A stretch of 64,000 nt of DNA from Actinomycetota bacterium. Its GTDB lineage: Bacteria > Actinomycetota > Actinomycetes > Nanopelagicales > Nanopelagicaceae. Made by a program: the position numbers and the translations under genes. Positions 31,541-41,225 of this stretch are shown here, in pieces (position 1 is the stretch's first letter; every line of letters starts with the position of its first letter). The stretch is taken from NCBI GenBank assembly GCA_026392845.1, contig JAPLBJ010000050.1:62001-126000 (forward strand), given 5' to 3'. The notes beneath the pieces are model-generated. The model saw only the letters and a list, made by a program, of their open reading frames with translations, ran no database searches and was not told where the DNA came from.

Positions 31541-33140
31541 TTAGGCGTTCGTTTCTAAACGTGGAAATAGAACTGGTGTCTTTGTTACTCGCGCTCCCGC
31601 TGATAATTGACCCCATGTAGCCACATCTGAAATCTTTTGTTTCGCTATTGAACCAAGTTTTTCTTGCGCTCCAAGGCTCTCCCACAAAATTTCACATGTT
31701 GCTGGCATAACTGGATGCAACAAGACAGCTAAAGCACGCAGTGATTCTGCAGTGTTATACAAAACTTCTTCGAGTTCCTTTTTGTTTGCTGGATCCTTGG
31801 CCAAAATCCAAGGCTCTTTCTCTGTTACATAGCCATTTACTTTCTTACAAAAATCCATAATTTACTTTCTTACAAAAATCCATAATTGAATTGATGCCAC
31901 CTTGAAAATCAAGAGCGCACATTGCAGCATCAGCCTTTTCAACTGTGGCAGCAAGTGCTGATTTCAGTGATTCATCACTGCTTACTGCTGGCAATACGCC
32001 TTCACAGTACTTCTCTATCATCGCAGCTAAGCGAGAAGCAAGGTTTCCAAAATCATTTGCTAGCTCGGATGTATAGCGCGCACTCATATCTTCCCAAGAA
32101 AATGAACCATCGCTACCAAAAGGAATTGCGCGCAAGAAGTAATAACGGAATGCATCAACGCCGAAGTGGCTAGTGATATCACTTGGAGCAATACCTGTGA
32201 GCTTGCTCTTGCTCATCTTTTCGCCCGCTACAAGTAACCATCCATGTGCAAAAACTTTCTTTGGAATATCTACTCCCGCAGCCATCAACATTGCCGGCCA
32301 AATAACAGCGTGGAAACGCAAAATATCTTTACCGACAAGGTGAACATCTGCAGGCCATGTTGCTGCAAATTTCTTCCCACCTTCCGAATCTGGCGCATCT
32401 GTTAGTCCAACGGCCGTTGCGTAGTTGAGTAGCGCATCAAACCAAACATAGACAACTTGTTTCTTATCCCACGGGACAGGGATTCCCCAGTCAAATGTTG
32501 AACGTGAAATTGATAAATCTGAAACTCCACCTTCGAGGAATGAAACAACTTCGTTGCGAGCGCTCTCTGGCTGACATGCCTCTGGATTTTTTTTGTAATG
32601 ATCTAAAAGTGGTTGCGCAAAATCAGATAACTTGAAGAACCAATTCTCTTCATTGACAAGCTCAATTGGTTTGCTGTGAATTGGACATAACTTTTCACCA
32701 TTGGAATCAATAAGGTCGCCCGGTAATTTGAACTCTTCGCAGCCAACACAATATGAGCCTTCATATTTGCCAGAATAAATATGTCCTGAATCTTTGAGTG
32801 ATTGCAAAAACTTCTGTACACGTTCGGTGTGACGCGCTTCAGTTGTGCGAATGAAATCATCGTTAGCGATATTGAGCGCTTCCCAATTAGGTTTCCAGGC
32901 ATCTGCGACTAAGCGATCAACCCAATCTTGTGGGGCAACTCCGTTGGCATCTGCTGTGCGCATAACTTTTTGGCCATGCTCATCTGTGCCCGTTAGAAAC
33001 CAAACTTCTTCACCTTTTTGGCGATGCCAGCGAGTAAGAACATCGCCTGCAACAGTTGTATAGGCATGTCCAATATGGGGAGCATCATTGACGTAATAAA
33101 TAGGCGTCGTTAGATAGAAGGCCTTCTTTGCTGTGCTCAC
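31541..33140 (-). pseudogene. metG: Methionyl-tRNA synthetase, frame-disrupted by a 25-bp tandem duplication (real mutation or assembly artefact)
   Basis: N-terminal ORF 31845-33140 (YLTTPIYYVNDAPHIGHAYTT...KMSKSKLTG) stops at ...MDFCKKVNYGFL*. The next frame 31541-31858 continues MDFCKKVNGYVTEKEPWILAKD...PVLFPRLETNA. Removing one repeat copy restores one continuous ORF of about 524 aa. Confidence 0.9.
31836..31885. repeat. Exact 25-bp tandem duplication (tttactttcttacaaaaatccataa x2)
   Basis: 31836-31860 and 31861-31885 are identical; 25 is not a multiple of 3, hence the metG frameshift. Confidence 0.98.
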
Positions 33141-33979
33141 GTGCTCATCTTATTCGCATCGACGACTGCGGCATAAACGATTCTCTTGGCTATCGAGAAT
33201 TCCTCGGCTACTGCAGCAATTGCAGACTTTCTATCCATTCCCGCACCTTCAAATTCGCGAACTCTGGCCACCATGGAATCCGTTGTTGATTCCTGCGCCC
33301 CAAGTTGTGCACCTGCAATTACTACAGTGATTTCTCCAAGAATCTCACATTCGCTAGCCCAGGTATTGAGCTCAGAAAGATTTCCTCTTTTTATCTCTTC
33401 ATAACGCTTTGTCATTTCACGACAAATGGCGCTATCTCGTTCACTTCCAAAAATTGATTGCGCATCTTTAAGAAAGTCAACGAGGCGATGAGGTGCTTCA
33501 AAGAAAACCATTGTGCGTTCTTCAAATCGCAATTTTTCAAGTTGCGCACTTCGCCCGCCAGAAGTTCGTGGGAGGAAACCTTCGAATGTAAATCGATCCG
33601 TCGGTAGCCCCGATAAGGCGATTGCCATTGTTACCGCACTTGGTCCAGGAATAACACTTACATCAAAATTCTTTGAAATTGCATCGCGCATTACTCTAAA
33701 ACCTGGATCACTAATTGTTGGCATTCCTGCATCAGAGACAATCAATACATTTTTTCCATTTGCTAACGCATCTAGAATCTCTTCACTTCGTGCATCTTCA
33801 TTACCTTCAAAAAACGAGATGACTCGTGCTGTAAAAGAAACTCCGATATCTGCACACAAGCGATGAAAGCGACGTGAATCTTCGGCTGCAATGATCTCCG
33901 CTGATTCAATTGCCTCGCGCAAACGCGTGCTTGCATCCCCAGGATTTCCTAAGGGGGTGGCTGCCAGAATCAAAGTCAT
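33137..33979 (-). CDS. rsmI: 16S rRNA (cytidine(1402)-2'-O)-methyltransferase
   Basis: LILAATPLGNPGDASTRLREAIESAEIIAAEDSR, SDAGMPTISDPGFR, VIPGPSAVTMAIALSGLPTDRFTFEGFLPR. Confidence 0.96.
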   Translation of the reverse strand: MTLILAATPLGNPGDASTRLREAIESAEIIAAEDSRRFHRLCADIGVSFTARVISFFEGNEDARSEEILDALANGKNVLIVSDAGMPTISDPGFRVMRDAISKNFDVSVIPGPSAVTMAIALSGLPTDRFTFEGFLPRTSGGRSAQLEKLRFEERTMVFFEAPHRLVDFLKDAQSIFGSERDSAICREMTKRYEEIKRGNLSELNTWASECEILGEITVVIAGAQLGAQESTTDSMVARVREFEGAGMDRKSAIAAVAEEFSIAKRIVYAAVVDANKMST

Positions 33980-34026
33980 AGGGGCATCCTCTCAGGAATC
34001 ATCGATAGTGCGAATACGCTAACGCC

Positions 34027-35301
34027 ATGGTTGCCGCGATTGCTCCGCTTGGGATTGCCCTTCTTTCTCTGATTCTGCGACTCATAAATCTTGGTAAACC
34101 AAAAGGATATGTTTTTGATGAGGTTTATTACGTCGATGGTGCACGAGATTATTTGACACATGGAGTAGAAATCGCTGGAAGTAAAGCTGAGTTTGTTGTC
34201 CATCCCCCAGTTGGGAAATGGCTCATTGCATCTGGGATACAGATTTTTGGTGACAATGAGTTTGGTTGGAGATTTGCCACTGCGGTGTTTGGAACTTTGC
34301 TCATACTTCTATTTGCGCGCATGGTGCACACCCTCTTTTACTCACCACTGATTACAGCCCTTGCAGCAGCGCTCATGGCGATGGATGGAATGCAGTTAGT
34401 GCATTCTCGAACAGCGCTCTTAGATTTATTCCTTACTTTCTTTGTTTTGGCAGCCGTTTATTTCTGGCATCGAAATCGACATTGGTTAGCTGGAATTTCT
34501 TTAGGACTTGCATGTGCAACTAAGTGGAGTGCTCTTTATTTCCTAGCACTCTTAATCCTTATTTCCGCTTACAGGATTTTTAGAGATTACCCGCTGCGAG
34601 AAATGCCACGAGCAATTGGTCTCAAGGTTACGACTTATGTTCTTATCCCAATATCAATATATATTTCAAGTTGGACTGGTTGGTTTATTAGTAATCGTGG
34701 ATGGGATCGTCAATGGTCAACGAATCCATTGAAATCTTTGTGGCACTATCACGCAGAGATGCTCGGGTTTCATACAGGGCTTACTGAAAAACATTCATAC
34801 CAAGCAAATCCTTGGAGCTGGCTCATCATGGGAAGACCAACATCTTTCTTTTATGCAGCGCCTAAAGGTTGTGGAGAAAAAGATTGTGCACAGGAAGTTT
34901 TAGCACTCGGTACTCCACTTTTATGGTGGATTGGAACAATTGCATTAGTTGTAGTTATTGGTTTTTGGATTAGATCACTTGTACAGCGAAAGAATCAACC
35001 AGTTCTTAATCTCATCATTATTGGTTTAGCTGCTGGTTATCTACCGTGGTTTTTCTTTCAAAAACGGACAGTATTTACCTTTTACGCAATAGTTATTGAG
35101 CCATTCATGATTCTGGCCATTCTTTACTGTGCTCATCTATTCTTGAAAGGTAGTCGCGACGTAAAGCTTGCGCGCATAGTTATTTCCCTGATTACGTTAT
35201 TAGTGTTGGTTTGTTTTATCTATTTCTTGCCCGTATTTACAGGCCAAGTAATTACATATGACGCGTGGCATCACAAAATGTGGCTGCCTTCGTGGATCTA
35301 A
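34027..35301 (+). CDS. Protein O-mannosyltransferase (PMT family, Rv1002c-like)
   Basis: GKPKGYVFDEVYYVDGARDYL, VHPPVGKWLIASG, GLACATKWSALYFL; multi-TM. Confidence 0.92.
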   Translation: MVAAIAPLGIALLSLILRLINLGKPKGYVFDEVYYVDGARDYLTHGVEIAGSKAEFVVHPPVGKWLIASGIQIFGDNEFGWRFATAVFGTLLILLFARMVHTLFYSPLITALAAALMAMDGMQLVHSRTALLDLFLTFFVLAAVYFWHRNRHWLAGISLGLACATKWSALYFLALLILISAYRIFRDYPLREMPRAIGLKVTTYVLIPISIYISSWTGWFISNRGWDRQWSTNPLKSLWHYHAEMLGFHTGLTEKHSYQANPWSWLIMGRPTSFFYAAPKGCGEKDCAQEVLALGTPLLWWIGTIALVVVIGFWIRSLVQRKNQPVLNLIIIGLAAGYLPWFFFQKRTVFTFYAIVIEPFMILAILYCAHLFLKGSRDVKLARIVISLITLLVLVCFIYFLPVFTGQVITYDAWHHKMWLPSWI

Positions 35302-35308
35302 AAACTAA

Positions 35309-36079
35309 CTATTCGTTAGATGCTTCTCTCAGGCGCTGAACTGCCTCTTCGGCCAATTGTTGGTCAAATATTTCATCTCTACTTGGAGCAGCTGCTGCGA
35401 GAGCTTCTTTTGCCAGGCGCTCTTGTTCTTCCGTCCACGCACCAGGTGTAGTTAGATCGAGAACACGCTTAGGTGTAATTGCCTTAGGCGCACTCAAATA
35501 AGTTGGAGTTGGAATCTCAGTTGGTTGCCAAACATTTCTATTTTCAGCGCTTCCCTTTGGAAGTAAAACAACTCCGGTGAGTTCGCGTTCTGAGAGTGGA
35601 ATCCAATGTTCATTATTACTTTTCGGTGTAACAACCTCGGCAAGGTTTGCAGATGAGACGCCCGACGATCGGCGATGTAACTGTTGAACACGACGACGAT
35701 GCAAGGAATCAGCAATTGTCTGTCGGCGTACGTGGGCAATGTACAAAAGAATTCCAGTCGCTGGAACTAGTACATATAGAAATGGCATTGAATTCATAAT
35801 TCCACCCACAATTGTTGATGTTAGAGAAAATATAAGAATTGCAAAAATAATTCTTCTGCTCAATAGTTTCTGTGCAACCTTTGCTTCATAATCTAAATCT
35901 GTATGGATAACACCTTCACCTGAACTTCCAGCAGGTGAAGCATTTGCTACAACTCTTAATGCACTTTTGTAACGTTCAACAGATTTTCCAGAGAATTCAT
36001 TTCTATCGTGGAGCCATCGCGGCAAGAAGTAGGCAACCCACATCCCCGCTATCGCAATATAAATAATTCCTGAAGCCAT
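35309..36079 (-). CDS. Actinobacterial membrane protein, Rv0996/GlpR/SepX-like (putative divisome membrane receptor)
   Basis: MASGIIYIAIAGMWVAYFLPRWLHDRNEFSG...YKSALRVV, central pair of TM segments, long hydrophilic tail; next to rimJ and a MoeA-like gene. Confidence 0.7.
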   Translation of the reverse strand: MASGIIYIAIAGMWVAYFLPRWLHDRNEFSGKSVERYKSALRVVANASPAGSSGEGVIHTDLDYEAKVAQKLLSRRIIFAILIFSLTSTIVGGIMNSMPFLYVLVPATGILLYIAHVRRQTIADSLHRRRVQQLHRRSSGVSSANLAEVVTPKSNNEHWIPLSERELTGVVLLPKGSAENRNVWQPTEIPTPTYLSAPKAITPKRVLDLTTPGAWTEEQERLAKEALAAAAPSRDEIFDQQLAEEAVQRLREASNE

Positions 36080-36127
36080 GATGTACAAAGATACAAGTGG
36101 TCGCGCTCAATTCCTTGGATTTGAGCA

Positions 36128-36721
36128 CTACTTCAGGGCAGGATTTTCCTTCACAAAAGATAAATGGTCACGCCATCCTCCATCGATATGTAAGTAACGA
36201 GGACGTTCGCCTTCCAATACATACCCCGCTTTTTCAGCTACTCGACGAGATGCCGCATTTTCTGGTCGCAGATTTATTTCAACGCGATGCAGAGCTAATT
36301 CAACGAAGGCATAATTTGTAAGCATCTGCACTGCTTGAGTTGTGTAACCCTTATTGGCATAGTGGCGATCAATCCAATATCCAATGTGGCCCGCGCGCAT
36401 AGCTCCATAAATAACGCCCCCTAATGAAATCTGGCCGATGAGAGTTTTTTCATGGAATATTGCGAATGAAAAAGAGCGCTCATGCCTTCCTTCACGGTTG
36501 AAGGTGCGCACCATCTCGTAAAACGAAGGTAACTCTGATGATAATTCTGGGCCTCCGAATTTTTCTGGCAATACTGGAATAGTCGCCTCCCAAGGAGTGA
36601 GCCATTCTCGATTCTGTACTCGCACCGAATTCCACTGCTTGCGATCTTTAAAGCGCAGGGGACGAAGTATCAATTGATTACTGGTAAGAATTACTGGCCA
36701 CTTCGCTGTCATATGTATCAA
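36128..36721 (-). CDS. GNAT family N-acetyltransferase (RimJ-like)
   Basis: NQLILRPLRFKDRKQWNSVR, HIGYWIDRHYANKGYTTQAVQMLTNYAF, LRPENAASRRVAEKAGY. Confidence 0.92.
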   Translation of the reverse strand: MIHMTAKWPVILTSNQLILRPLRFKDRKQWNSVRVQNREWLTPWEATIPVLPEKFGGPELSSELPSFYEMVRTFNREGRHERSFSFAIFHEKTLIGQISLGGVIYGAMRAGHIGYWIDRHYANKGYTTQAVQMLTNYAFVELALHRVEINLRPENAASRRVAEKAGYVLEGERPRYLHIDGGWRDHLSFVKENPALK

Positions 36722-36727
36722 TACCGA

Positions 36728-37645
36728 CTAGATGTATCGGCGCTCGAGTACAACAACCGTGACTTCAGAACCTGCTTTCAAATCGGAATCATTCTCACTA
36801 AGTGCAATGAAGCAATTTGCATCAGAAAGCGTTGTGAGTTCTTCTTGATCAGCAAGCGCCAATACTGATTTTCCATCTTCTGACAAGGTGGCACGAAGGT
36901 AGGAACGCTTTCCCGGCGTTGAACTTACGGCCCTTTCAAGCTTTGCCCGCACGCATGGACGATGAATAGTTGCAGCACCCAACATGGTACGAATCATGGG
37001 GCGAACAAATAATTCAAATGAAACATATGCAGCTATGGGATCACCAGGCAGAGTCACAACAGGAGTCTTATCAGGGCCAATCTGACCAAAATTATGGCGT
37101 CCACTTGATTCGATAGCCATATCTACGATTGTGATTTCACCAAGTTGAGCGAGAGTTCGTGTAATCAAATCAAATGAATCATCTTGACGTTCACCACTAA
37201 CAATAATGAGATCTGCTCGCACTAATTGATCTTCGATGACTTTGCGTAATTCTTCCTCATCATCTGGTATCGAATGAACTCGATATGCCACGGCGCCAAC
37301 TTCGCGCACTGCTGTAGTGAGTAACCAAGAATTTGTCTCAAACTCTTCATCATCAACTAAAGATTTTCCAGGTTCGACAAGATCTGGACCAGCAGAGAGC
37401 ACAACAACTCGTGGATGCGGACGAGTAGGCAGGCGATCGCGTCCGATAGATGCTGCGAGTCCAATTTGTGTCGATCTAATTCGACTTCCTGCTCGCATCA
37501 CTAAACGCTCGCCAGCATAAATATCAGCGGCAAGTGTTCCTCCATGAGCATCAAGTAGTGACATTTCAAAGGAATCAAGTGGAGCGCAGTTAGTGAGAAG
37601 CGATGTAAGGAACTCATCAACTCTCGTTAGCTCTGTCATAATCAC
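36728..37645 (-). CDS. Shortened MoeA/gephyrin-like protein (Glp-like), probably not a molybdotransferase
   Basis: MoeA-like ends and core (RVDEFLTSLL..APLD, RPHPRVVVLSAGPDLVEPG, DLIIVSG, VVTLPGDPIAAYVSFELFVRPMI) but 305 aa; the PxFDNSAMDGYAV-containing region is absent. Confidence 0.85.
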   Translation of the reverse strand: MIMTELTRVDEFLTSLLTNCAPLDSFEMSLLDAHGGTLAADIYAGERLVMRAGSRIRSTQIGLAASIGRDRLPTRPHPRVVVLSAGPDLVEPGKSLVDDEEFETNSWLLTTAVREVGAVAYRVHSIPDDEEELRKVIEDQLVRADLIIVSGERQDDSFDLITRTLAQLGEITIVDMAIESSGRHNFGQIGPDKTPVVTLPGDPIAAYVSFELFVRPMIRTMLGAATIHRPCVRAKLERAVSSTPGKRSYLRATLSEDGKSVLALADQEELTTLSDANCFIALSENDSDLKAGSEVTVVVLERRYI

Positions 37646-37682
37646 ACCTTACTTGTTCTACGCATAGTTCTAGGGGATTTCG

Positions 37683-38228
37683 ATGAACACGAATGACGAA
37701 AAGGCAGCTCTTCGCGAGCACTATCGTCAGGCCCGGATAGAAAATAAAGAAAAAGTATCTTTTGACAAAATTCTAGAAGTTCCTGAGATTCTAAGTTCAA
37801 CAATTATTGCCTCTTATTTTTCATATGGGGATGAACCCAATACAAATGAAATGAATAGAGAATTGCTCTCTCTTGGAAAAAAGATTCTTCTACCCCGAAT
37901 TCATGGCGCCGATTTAGAGTGGTGCTTGTGGGATGGTGACCTATCTACTGTTGAGAATAAGAATGGAATTTATGAACCGATGGGTGAAACCTTCAAACAT
38001 TTAGGGCAGATTGATTGCGTCATTGTTCCCGCTTTAGCCGTTGATAGCTCTGGAACGCGTTTAGGAAAAGGTAAAGGTTTCTATGATCGCGCGCTTATTT
38101 CAATCAAGACTTTTAGCGTTGCGCTGATTTATTCCAATGAGTTTTCAACAACTGAACTTCCAAGTAACTCTTTGGATATAAGAGTCAACGCAGCACAGAC
38201 ACCGGAGAAATTATTTCGATTTAGTTAG
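37683..38228 (+). CDS. 5-formyltetrahydrofolate cyclo-ligase
   Basis: KAALREHYRQAR, VIVPALAVDSSGTRLGKGKGFYDRAL. Confidence 0.93.
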   Translation: MNTNDEKAALREHYRQARIENKEKVSFDKILEVPEILSSTIIASYFSYGDEPNTNEMNRELLSLGKKILLPRIHGADLEWCLWDGDLSTVENKNGIYEPMGETFKHLGQIDCVIVPALAVDSSGTRLGKGKGFYDRALISIKTFSVALIYSNEFSTTELPSNSLDIRVNAAQTPEKLFRFS

Positions 38229-39366
38229 GAAGATTTCTAGCCATCACAATTCGTTGAATTTGATTTGTTCCTTCATAAATTTGAGTCAACTTTGCATCTC
38301 GCATCATGCGTTCTACTGGATAATCTGAAACATATCCATATCCACCTAGAACTTGAATTGCATCTTGAGTCACTTTCATGGCCATATCACTGGCAAAACA
38401 TTTACTTGCTGCTGAGAAAAATCTCAGGTCCTTCTCGCCTCGTTCGCTTTTGACTGCAGCTGCGTAAGTAAGTTGGCGTGCAGCTGCAATATTCATCGCC
38501 ATATCAGCCAACATAAATTGAACTGCTTGAAAATCAAATATCTCTTTTCCAAATTGTTTGCGTTCATGTGAATATTTCGATGCAACATCTAGCGCTCCTT
38601 GGGCAAGGCCCAGTGCTTGCGCTGCGATAGTCACGCGAGTGTGATCCAAAGTATTCATAGCTAATGTAAAACCTTCACCTACAGTGCTGATTCTGCGATC
38701 ATCACTGAGGACTACGCCATCAAAATAGACTTCACAGGTTGGTGAACCTCTAAATCCCATCTTCTTCTCTGGTGAACCAAATGAAACTCCAGGATCAGAT
38801 TTTTCAACAATGAATGCAGTAATTCCTTTTGAACCCAACGATGCATCACCTTGTGCAATTACAGTGTAAAAATCTGAGACTCCAGCATTTGAAATCCATT
38901 TTTTACTTCCGTTCAGGATCCAGGAATCACCCTTGCGTTCAACTTTTGTACGAAGCGCAGAAGCATCCGAACCTGCATCGGATTCGGATAAGCAATATGA
39001 AAAACCTGCACCTTGAGCAAGTGGTGTGAGCCAACGTTTCTTCTGCTCTTCATTTCCTCCAAGAATGAGTGGTAACGATCCCAGCTTATTTACTGCGGGA
39101 ATAAGTGAAGATGACCCGCAAGCGCGTGCAACTTCTTCAATAATAATTACAACCCCTAATGCATCTGCGCCTTGTCCGCCGTATTGCGTTGGAACATGTG
39201 CTGCAGATAAACCTGCTCGTGCCAGTGCTGTTGCCGCTTCTTTCGGATAGCGATGTTCTTCATCAACTGCGCGTGCATGTGGCGCAATCTCTTTCTCTGC
39301 GAGTGCTCGAACACTGCTGCGCAATTCTTTATATTCTTCAGGCAAATCAAATAGCGCTTCCATCAA
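38221..39366 (-). CDS. Acyl-CoA dehydrogenase
   Basis: FSYCLSESDAGSDASALRT, HERKQFGKEIFDFQAVQFMLADMA, DAIQVLGGYGYVSDYPVERMMRDAKLTQIYEGTNQIQRIVMARNL. Confidence 0.96.
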   Translation of the reverse strand: MMEALFDLPEEYKELRSSVRALAEKEIAPHARAVDEEHRYPKEAATALARAGLSAAHVPTQYGGQGADALGVVIIIEEVARACGSSSLIPAVNKLGSLPLILGGNEEQKKRWLTPLAQGAGFSYCLSESDAGSDASALRTKVERKGDSWILNGSKKWISNAGVSDFYTVIAQGDASLGSKGITAFIVEKSDPGVSFGSPEKKMGFRGSPTCEVYFDGVVLSDDRRISTVGEGFTLAMNTLDHTRVTIAAQALGLAQGALDVASKYSHERKQFGKEIFDFQAVQFMLADMAMNIAAARQLTYAAAVKSERGEKDLRFFSAASKCFASDMAMKVTQDAIQVLGGYGYVSDYPVERMMRDAKLTQIYEGTNQIQRIVMARNLPN

Positions 39367-41225
39367 CGTACATCCTTCTCTTTCTTAGCTAGCTCCGATA
39401 GATATTGGTTGTATTGCGCTAATTCATCTGGCTGACCCATTGCAGCCATTCGAGCCGTGTTCTTATCTATTCGATTCGCTTCACGTGAGTCATCACGCAT
39501 CCACTGAATAAATGTTGCCACGAGTGCAAGAAGAATTGGGATTTCACCCATAGCCCAACCAATCGCGCCGCCCTTATTTTGATCTGCGAGTAGGTCTAGC
39601 AGCCACGGTGTTTTCAGTGATGCGAAATAGCCTTGATCAATCAGAGTTGTCGATGACATCAAAGCAACCGAGAAAAATGCATGAATACTCATTGCTGCCA
39701 AGAGAATAACCATTCTGACTAAATGTGGGATTTTGCGAGGATTGGGATCAATTCCCACAACGACATAAAAGAAGAGTGTTCCCGCCAAGATGAAATGGAT
39801 ATTCATAAAGAAATGACCTGCGTGGCTCTGCATCATTCCGCCAAAGAGTGAAGTGAAATATAGAGCAAATAAGGAACCATCAAAGATTGCTAATGCAATA
39901 AGTGGATTTGTATAAAAGCGCCCTACACGAGAATGAAGTGCAGAGATCAACGAACCTCTGACTCCTCGTTCTGTTGAAGTTCTACCTTGTGGCAAGGTTC
40001 TTAGCGCCAGAGTTATTGGCGCACCTAGAACTATTCCGATAGGTGCAATCATTCCTAAAAACATGTGCGCAGTCATGTGATATGAAAAAGCAAAGTGCGC
40101 ATATAGTCCAAGGCCACCGCTTGTAGCAAAATCAATAACAGAGATACCGAGTGCAAAAGAAATTGTTCGCCCCACAGGCCATTTATCACCACGTTTTGTA
40201 AGAACAATTACTCCTTTTATATACAGAGCAACCGCGAGGACTAGAAGTCCAATCATTAGTGCATCAGGTTCGTATGAAAGAAGAATGCGAGAGACAGTTG
40301 GAGGTTTAGGCGTTTCAATTCCTGCAACAGTAAGAGCGGCGTTAAAAGATTCTTCTGAATTTCTAACTGGCGCTCGATTAGATGACAGCCAAGCACCAAG
40401 TGCTAAGGCACTCACCATTATAAATGCCTCAACCATGATGAGTCGTCCGAGTGAAACCCAATTGATTGCACTCTTTTTGCTCAAGTTTCTGCGATGTAAA
40501 TATCCCATTGCAAGTAATGCAATTGTTAGAACAATCTTGGCGATAACAACTAATGCATAAGTTGTCTGCCATGCAGATTTGAAATCAAGTCGTGCCCAGG
40601 CATTTGCGCTTCCACTCACAACAACTGCGATGGCGCTCCATAGAGCCAAAACACTAAAGCGAGGCACAGCTATAACTCGATCATCTGATTCAATAAAGAT
40701 CAGGGCAAATATTCCACCGACCCAGAATGACAATCCCACAACATGGATTACGAGGGAACCTATTGCCAGTGAGTGGGAACCACTAGAGGCTGCATGGCTT
40801 TGAAATATTGGAGCAATAATTCCAATTATTGTAAGCATCAATAATGCAATAGTTGAATTTATTCTCTGAATCTTCTTCGCAGATACAAGAGCAATTACAG
40901 AAATCAAAGTTTGAAAGAGGAAATATTGACCTAGCGTTACCTGAGTAAGGAAGGAGCGAATGACGGTTGGGTCAAGGGCAGCAGTAAAAGACTGACCCAA
41001 AATATTGGCCAATGTAAAAAATATAGTTCCAATATTTCCAATAAACCAAAAAATTGCTGATAGCTGAAGAAGTGAGCGAAGTTTTTCTGCTGAAGTTGAA
41101 AGTTTGCCTTCAGAATCAAGAAGCAGAAAAGCCATAGCTAGCAGCGTTCCAATGACAGCAAAACTAGCCGTGATGTTGATAAACTTACTAAAAGTTACAC
41201 ATGCACTGATAAGTGGACCCGTCAT
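39363..41225 (-). CDS. CopD-CtaG_Cox fusion membrane protein (copper/cytochrome oxidase assembly)
   Basis: N-terminal CopD-like TM domain (HVVGLSFWVGGIFAL) joined to a CtaG-like region (HFAFSYHMTAHMFLGMIAPIGIVLGAPITLALR; GGMMQSHAGHFFMNIHFILAG). Confidence 0.87.
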   Translation of the reverse strand: MTGPLISACVTFSKFINITASFAVIGTLLAMAFLLLDSEGKLSTSAEKLRSLLQLSAIFWFIGNIGTIFFTLANILGQSFTAALDPTVIRSFLTQVTLGQYFLFQTLISVIALVSAKKIQRINSTIALLMLTIIGIIAPIFQSHAASSGSHSLAIGSLVIHVVGLSFWVGGIFALIFIESDDRVIAVPRFSVLALWSAIAVVVSGSANAWARLDFKSAWQTTYALVVIAKIVLTIALLAMGYLHRRNLSKKSAINWVSLGRLIMVEAFIMVSALALGAWLSSNRAPVRNSEESFNAALTVAGIETPKPPTVSRILLSYEPDALMIGLLVLAVALYIKGVIVLTKRGDKWPVGRTISFALGISVIDFATSGGLGLYAHFAFSYHMTAHMFLGMIAPIGIVLGAPITLALRTLPQGRTSTERGVRGSLISALHSRVGRFYTNPLIALAIFDGSLFALYFTSLFGGMMQSHAGHFFMNIHFILAGTLFFYVVVGIDPNPRKIPHLVRMVILLAAMSIHAFFSVALMSSTTLIDQGYFASLKTPWLLDLLADQNKGGAIGWAMGEIPILLALVATFIQWMRDDSREANRIDKNTARMAAMGQPDELAQYNQYLSELAKKEKDVR

